NCBI GenBank assembly: GCA_031269165.1
Contig: JAISZQ010000132.1
Location: 1 to 8,117 of the forward strand
From: Spirochaetaceae bacterium
GTDB taxonomy: Bacteria; Spirochaetota; Spirochaetia; Treponematales; Breznakiellaceae
Direction: 5' to 3'
Length of the DNA: 8,117 nt
A model generated the notes under the pieces. That model saw only the letters and a list, made by a program, of their open reading frames with translations, searched no databases and was not told where the DNA came from. Below are positions 5,764 through 8,117 of this stretch, one piece after another. The position numbers and the translations under genes are program-made. Each line of letters begins with the position of its first letter. Within the stretch, counting starts at the first letter, position 1.

Positions 5764-6057
5764 ATGTTGCGGGAACTATTGGCTTTGTTGTCGGAAGGGA
5801 GAACGCTTTCCCCGTACGATATTGCGGAACGTTTGCACACGACGCCGGAGGCAATAGCGGCCCGCCTTGATTTTCTCCACCGCGCGGGCTATCTACAGAA
5901 GGTGTGCGCGGTGAAGGATTGCGGCAAACGGTGCGCGGGGTGTTCAATCGGGAATGCCGCGCCGGGAAATGGCGCGGTGTTGTGGGAATTGGTCGCAGGG
6001 CGGGCAAACAGTCGTTTGCCTTTACCCGCTTGTTCCAAAACTCCATGCTTGGGGTAA
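5764..6057 (+). CDS. feoC: FeoC-like winged-helix protein with a cysteine cluster
   Basis: This is a 97-residue protein 12 bases after feoB, with an excellent AAGGAGG (5751-5757) six bases before the ATG. Residues 1-46 read as a small winged helix (LRELLALLSEGRTLSPYDIAE, then a helix-turn-helix through TPEAIAARLDFLHRAGYL). Cys48, Cys53, Cys57 and Cys60 then form C-x4-C-x3-C-x2-C, the kind of cluster that carries a 4Fe-4S centre in FeoC proteins. FeoC is thought to stabilise or regulate FeoB in response to iron or oxygen. Two more Cys (90, 95) lie in a tail longer than in the roughly 80-residue Klebsiella protein. The call rests on position, fold pattern and cysteines. Confidence 0.8.
   Translation: MLRELLALLSEGRTLSPYDIAERLHTTPEAIAARLDFLHRAGYLQKVCAVKDCGKRCAGCSIGNAAPGNGAVLWELVAGRANSRLPLPACSKTPCLG
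6003..6023 (+). other. perfect hairpin inside the 3' end of feoC
   Basis: GGCAAAC (6003-6009), loop AGTC and GTTTGCC (6014-6020) form a 7-bp perfect stem followed by TTTA. An outer CGGG/CCCG pair (6001-6004 with 6025-6028) can compete with it. It looks like a weak terminator lying within coding sequence. The bases after the feoC stop hold no better terminator. Confidence 0.35.
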
Positions 6058-6119
6058 AAGATAAGGCAAGGAGACGAGAGGCTTTCAGGAGATGTCCTCT
6101 TCTTCTTATTCGTTTTTCA

Positions 6120-6128
6120 TGGTATACT
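6120..6128 (+). promoter_or_regulatory. extended -10 promoter of the small membrane protein gene
   Basis: TG-G-TATACT (6120-6128) matches an extended -10. TTCTTC at 6100-6105 is a weak -35 at 17 bp spacing. The start would be near 6135, 37 bases before the ATG at 6172. Confidence 0.5.
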
Positions 6129-6130
6129 GT

Positions 6131-6158
6131 TCATCGTTTTTCTATCATCGTTTTTCTG
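6131..6158 (+). repeat. two tandem 14-bp direct repeats at the transcription start
   Basis: TCATCGTTTTTCTA (6131-6144) is followed immediately by TCATCGTTTTTCTG (6145-6158). A looser third relative, ATTCGTTTTTCAT, precedes the -10 at 6108-6120. Placed over the predicted start, they could be an operator or a recent duplication. Confidence 0.55.
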
Positions 6159-6171
6159 AAGAAGGCCAAGC

Positions 6172-6471
6172 ATGGGAATAACGTTCATGGAACAGCTAGG
6201 CATTATAGTCGGCATTGTTATTGGGACTTCCGGCCTCATCTACTCGATATTGCAGTTCCGTCGTCAGAGGAAGTATGATCTGGAACAGGCGGCGGAACGG
6301 GCGCTAAGCGAGCGGCTGTACTTTCTGGCCAATCTTATTGTTGATAAGGATATACCGCGAAAGTCCCGGCAAATTTTTTTTGATGAGTTTATTGCGAAGG
6401 GCGGGAACGGCTCTTTTGTTAAATTATGGAATGCCGAGGAAAAGGAGTTGGGGGCTAAAAAAGGCGAATGA
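6172..6471 (+). CDS. small single-span membrane protein, function unknown
   Basis: This is a 99-residue protein that I do not recognise. Residues 7-28 form one hydrophobic helix (EQLGIIVGIVIGTSGLIYSI). A basic RRQRK at 30-34 predicts the N-terminus outside and the rest in the cytoplasm. The helical soluble part has charged residues at 36-50 and a patch reading IPRKSRQIFFDEFIAKGG (61-78), and ends in a Lys/Glu-rich tail. AGAAGG (6161-6166) lies six bases before the chosen ATG. Met6 at 6187 is a weaker alternative. It has its own extended -10 promoter after feoC and faces the same way, but nothing shows a role in iron uptake. Confidence 0.65.
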   Translation: MGITFMEQLGIIVGIVIGTSGLIYSILQFRRQRKYDLEQAAERALSERLYFLANLIVDKDIPRKSRQIFFDEFIAKGGNGSFVKLWNAEEKELGAKKGE

Positions 6472-6497
6472 CGCTCTCCGCCCCCGAAACCCGATCT

Positions 6498-6545
6498 CAT
6501 TCTCCATTCTCCATTTTTAATTATCCATTCGCACGAAGCGCGTGC
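6498..6545 (-). repeat. hairpin plus AATGGATAAT repeat, copy 2 (inverted)
   Basis: Read on the minus strand, a hairpin GCACG-CGCTT-CGTGC (6545-6531) is followed by GAATGGATAATT and further ATGGAGA words down to 6498. Copy 1 at 3285-3332 has the same plan, a different complementary stem, and duplicates ATGGATA where this copy duplicates ATGGAGA. Confidence 0.55.
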
Positions 6546-6554
6546 AACGCCCCC

Positions 6555-6583
6555 TTGACAAAGTTTTTCACGTGTGGTATACA
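6555..6583 (+). promoter_or_regulatory. near-consensus sigma70 promoter
   Basis: TTGACA (6555-6560), a 17-bp spacer and TATACA (6578-6583), with TG in the extended position (TGGTATACA), make the best promoter match in the window. The start would be near 6590. The first good start codon with a Shine-Dalgarno sequence is at 6854, so the leader would be about 264 bases, or the product may be a non-coding RNA. Confidence 0.65.
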
Positions 6584-6597
6584 TATATTCATTGCGT

Positions 6598-6613
6598 CCG
6601 GCAGTAGTGCCGG
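6598..6613 (+). other. hairpin near the 5' end of the long leader
   Basis: CCGGCA (6598-6603), loop GTAG and TGCCGG (6608-6613) form a perfect 6-bp stem about eight bases after the predicted start. A 5' hairpin of this kind often stabilises a message. Confidence 0.45.
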
Positions 6614-6697
6614 GATATATGAAAACGCTGGTTATGCAAAAAGTAGTGTTGTTTGTGGTCAATAAGTTCCTCGTGACCCCCTCCCTTATTGCGGGTG

Positions 6698-6709
6698 CCC
6701 CCCCCCCCC
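6698..6709 (+). repeat. C12 homopolymer tract in the leader
   Basis: Twelve C in a row (G on the other strand) lie between the strong promoter at 6555-6583 and the ATG at 6854. Such tracts change length by slippage and can alter expression. The pyrimidine-rich stretch after it (about 6731-6783) contains two loose copies of a CCCTTTT-CC-TGTTT word. No open frame with a start signal covers the tract. Confidence 0.8.
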
Positions 6710-6853
6710 GGAAACGTTTTAGGCCACTCAACACCCCTTTTACCCCCTGTTTAGGCCCTTTTCAGCCTGTTTTCTCCCTTTACTTGTCCGCTATCTATCC
6801 GCCAATCGGGTGTGTTTCGCGTCTCAATTATATTGGAATTACTGGAGGTATTT

Positions 6854-7027
6854 ATGTCGGTTTTAGATGGTGTCAAGCAGGTTCTGCACCGGGTTCGCGT
6901 GAAATTCTATCCCAGCAACCTGCCGGAAAACGAGAGCAAGCTGATTGCCCGCACGGTGAACGAGAAGACCCTCACCACCGCAGAGGTCTGCATTAAACTG
7001 AAACGGCTTTATCCACAGTTTGAATGA
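6854..7027 (+). pseudogene. truncated HU-like DNA-binding domain protein (57 residues)
   Basis: The ATG at 6854 has a good Shine-Dalgarno sequence (TGGAGG 6843-6848) five bases upstream. The peptide contains VRVKFYPSNLPENESKLIAR and TVNEKTLTTAEVCIKLKRLY. From memory this resembles the first part of HU-like DNA-binding domain proteins of the PF14848 type in Treponema and Bacteroidetes, where a line such as NEATLSVEEVCAALKNRGGF is followed by well over 50 more residues. Here the frame stops at about that point, and a palindromic repeat begins 32 bases after the stop. A truncated relic is the likeliest reading, but a genuine short protein is possible because the start signals are intact. The family call is moderate at best. 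Confidence 0.5.
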
Positions 7028-7058
7028 TGTCGTGATACCAGGCTGGTCGGCGTCCCCC

Positions 7059-7162
7059 GTCATTGCGAGGAGACGGCGTGCTACCTTCGGTAGCCAGTGC
7101 CGACGACGAAGCAATCCAGAGCGGGCATTCCCCCTGGATTGCTTCGCTCCGCTCGCAATGAC
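7059..7162 (+). repeat. palindromic GTCATTGCGAG dispersed repeat (MITE-like)
   Basis: Outer arms GTCATTGCGAG (7059-7069) and CTCGCAATGAC (7152-7162) are perfect complements. Inner arms GAAGCAATCCAG (7108-7119) and CTGGATTGCTTC (7134-7145) are also perfect. The left half holds another hairpin, GCTACC-TTC-GGTAGC (7080-7094), enclosed by CGGC/GCCG. From general knowledge, repeats of this wording (GTCATTGCGAG with GAAGCAATC) are scattered through many bacterial genomes and are often mistaken for coding sequence. No transposase is present, so any movement would depend on another element. Confidence 0.85.
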
Positions 7163-7199
7163 ACCTGCGGTGGGCGAAGCGGGCTCGCGTTGACGGGGA

Positions 7200-7221
7200 G
7201 GCTTGCTCTCCCCCGAAGGGG
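7200..7221 (+). repeat. 22-bp direct repeat, left copy
   Basis: The shared sequence ends GCTCTCCCCCGAAGGGG and differs from the right copy (7367-7388) at one base near its start (T here, C there). It contains a CCCC-GAAG-GGGG hairpin, and GGGGAG (7195-7200) can instead pair with CTCCCC (7208-7213). The pair brackets G-run repeat copy C. Confidence 0.65.
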
Positions 7222-7279
7222 GTGCCGGGGGCGTTCGCGGTACGGCGGGTCCAAGGGCCTCCACGGCAGGGGCGGGGAG

Positions 7280-7361
7280 GGGGGCGTTGCGGGGGTGTCC
7301 CCCGCAGAGGGGGTAGCGTAAGACGCGAAGCGGCTGGAGCGAGGGGGAGACTTCCCCCTTT
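7280..7361 (+). repeat. G-run stem-loop repeat, copy C
   Basis: This is the shortest copy. A 5' hairpin GCGGGGG (7289-7295) with CCCCCGC (7299-7305) leads to the linker GAGGGGGTAGCGTAAGAC. A minimal middle hairpin CGC-GAA-GCG follows, then the GGAGCGA box and the final hairpin. The parts are in the same order as copies A and B. It lies after the truncated HU-like gene and before the lipoprotein gene. Confidence 0.7.
7343..7361 (+). terminator. terminator-like hairpin of repeat copy C
   Basis: GGGGGA (7343-7348), loop GACT and TCCCCC (7353-7358) form the same 6-bp stem as in copy B, but only three T follow. It is probably a weaker terminator. Confidence 0.5.
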
Positions 7362-7366
7362 ACTGG

Positions 7367-7388
7367 GGCTCGCTCTCCCCCGAAGGGG
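7367..7388 (+). repeat. 22-bp direct repeat, right copy
   Basis: This matches the left copy at 7200-7221 in 21 of 22 bases. It starts five bases after the T-run of repeat copy C and contains the same CCCC-GAAG-GGGG hairpin. Confidence 0.65.
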
Positions 7389-7395
7389 AAAAGGT

Positions 7396-7424
7396 GTTAT
7401 CCGCGTTACGCGGTGAAACATAAC
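7396..7424 (+). other. bulged hairpin upstream of the lipoprotein gene
   Basis: GTTATCCGCG (7396-7405) can pair with CGCGG (7409-7413) and ATAAC (7420-7424), leaving a six-base bulge. A second small hairpin, GCGTG-GAAAA-CACGC (7453-7467), sits three bases before the Shine-Dalgarno sequence. TTGACG at 7430-7435 looks like a -35, but no -10 follows at the right distance. Confidence 0.35.
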
Positions 7425-7482
7425 CTATTTTGACGGCGGGAAGAGACCGCGCGCGTGGAAAACACGCATTGGAGGTTTTTCT

Positions 7483-8117
7483 ATGAAAACAAAGAAAAAC
7501 AAATGTGCTAAAACGCTTGGCGTTTTAGGCGGAATGCTGGTAATGGTGCTGGCATTTGGTCTGGTTCTGGTTGGCTGTGCAACCGATGGCGGAAAAGCGC
7601 CTGTAGTAAATGGTGGAGAAACGCCTGTCGCTGAGGCGGTTACAGGAACTGACGGCGGCGGAACCACTTACACCAGTGACGGCGAAACCATCTACGCCGT
7701 AGGCAGCACCGGCCCCGCGGGTGGATTGGTGTTTTATTACAGTGCGGAGGGCTTTGTTGTGGATGGCTTAACAGGAACTTTCCATTACCTTGAGGCATCT
7801 CCCGCGAATGTGGACCTTGGCGGCCGTACCGAACTTTCGTGGCAGGGCCGCAATGGAACCGCCTGCAACACCACCGCAACCGGCATAGGAGGCGGCTACA
7901 GCAACACGAACGAGCTGCAGACGCACAGGGCGGAGAGCCACGGGCACGACAACCCCGCCGCGCATGCCTGCTGGGTCTACAGCGCGGGCGGTAAGGACGA
8001 CTGGTGGCTTCCGAGCAAAGACGAACTGAACGCACTCTACATCGAGTACGCCAAACTCACCGATAAGACGGGCTGGTCGAATTACTATTGGTCCTCCTCT
8101 GAGTACGATGCAGACAC
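7483..8117 (+). CDS. DUF1566-type lipoprotein, 3' end outside the window
   Basis: The frame is open from ATG 7483 to the window end (211 codons). GGAGG (7471-7475) lies seven bases before the start. The N-terminus MKTKKNKCAK is basic, a hydrophobic stretch follows at about 11-30, and the lipobox LVGC ends in Cys32, so this should be a lipid-anchored envelope protein. A Gly/Thr/Glu-rich low-complexity spacer (33-68) leads to IYAVGSTGPAGGLVFYY (70-86), YLEASP (102-107), a Gly/Asn-rich part, CWVYSAGGKDDWWLPSKDELNALY (split here by Gly-Gly at 169-170) and YYWSSSEYDA (201-210). WWLPSKDEL and YWSSSEY are hallmarks of the DUF1566 (Lcl C-terminal) fold, whose members are secreted or surface proteins of mostly unknown or adhesive role. 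Such proteins are often present in many copies in Treponema, as I recall. Confidence 0.85.
   Translation, partial: MKTKKNKCAKTLGVLGGMLVMVLAFGLVLVGCATDGGKAPVVNGGETPVAEAVTGTDGGGTTYTSDGETIYAVGSTGPAGGLVFYYSAEGFVVDGLTGTFHYLEASPANVDLGGRTELSWQGRNGTACNTTATGIGGGYSNTNELQTHRAESHGHDNPAAHACWVYSAGGKDDWWLPSKDELNALYIEYAKLTDKTGWSNYYWSSSEYDAD

Noticed and set aside
6574..6996. Plus-strand 140-codon frame from a GTG at 6574, or from the ATG at 6619
   Set aside because: The GTG lies within the -10 region of the strong promoter. Neither start has a Shine-Dalgarno sequence, the frame crosses the C12 tract, and it then overlaps the HU-like gene in another frame.
7059..7162. CRISPR-like repeat array
   Set aside because: The repeats are inverted arms of one palindrome rather than regularly spaced direct repeats, and no cas gene is nearby.
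6993..7421. Minus-strand frame of 142 codons containing CHCERSEAIQ
   Set aside because: This peptide is the translation of the GTCATTGCGAG palindromic repeat and nearby G/C-run repeats, a well-known source of false genes.
7640..8035. Minus-strand frame opposite the lipoprotein gene
   Set aside because: It is Arg/Cys-rich and lies antisense to a frame with a signal peptide, lipobox and DUF1566 motifs.

Overview
The window is GC-rich bacterial DNA in which every convincing gene lies on the + strand. The best guess for its source is a Treponema-like spirochaete. The grounds are a ParE of the Bacteroidetes/spirochaete style, a DUF1566-type lipoprotein with a GPAGGLVFY motif, a short HU-like DNA-binding fragment, and intergenic regions full of G/C-run stem-loops and the GTCATTGCGAG palindromic repeat. 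The assignment is inference. No rRNA, tRNA, CRISPR array or transposase is visible.

Layout. 1-384: a doubtful 70-codon ORF, then a good sigma70-type promoter. 385-2277: the topoisomerase IV B subunit (parE), with no parC beside it. 2278-2786: a 509-base gap holding G-run repeat copy A with an intrinsic terminator, a degenerate CACAGAT-type inverted repeat, four T-tracts spaced exactly 10 bp apart, and a promoter whose predicted start leaves almost no leader. 2787-3284: a MarR-family regulator. 3285-3583: a hairpin plus AATGGATAAT repeat, G-run copy B ending in a terminator, and a compact promoter/operator. 3584-6057: a ferrous iron uptake operon, feoA-feoB-feoC, with ATGA overlap between feoA and feoB and a strong ribosome-binding site before feoC. 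6172-6471: a small single-span membrane protein with its own promoter. 6472-6853: an inverted second copy of the AATGGATAAT repeat, a near-consensus promoter, and a long leader carrying a C12 tract. 6854-7027: a short, apparently truncated HU-like protein. 7028-7482: the palindromic GTCATTGCGAG repeat, then G-run copy C between two near-identical 22-bp direct repeats. 7483-8117: the start of a lipoprotein that runs off the window.

How the parts may work together. MarR and FeoABC form the functional core. Copy B separates marR from feo transcriptionally. Both promoter regions contain TGCTAA/TTAGCA elements over the -10 region, so the regulator may control itself and Fe(II) import.

The most interesting non-gene signal is the G-run repeat family at 2390-2546, 3391-3510 and 7280-7361. 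Each copy has a 5' hairpin whose bases change in compensating fashion, a conserved GAGGGGG-TAG-GAC linker, a variable middle hairpin, and a GGGGGA-GACT-TCCCCC terminator-like hairpin. All three lie downstream of genes in the same orientation. They look like one dispersed, structured 3' element that supplies terminators.
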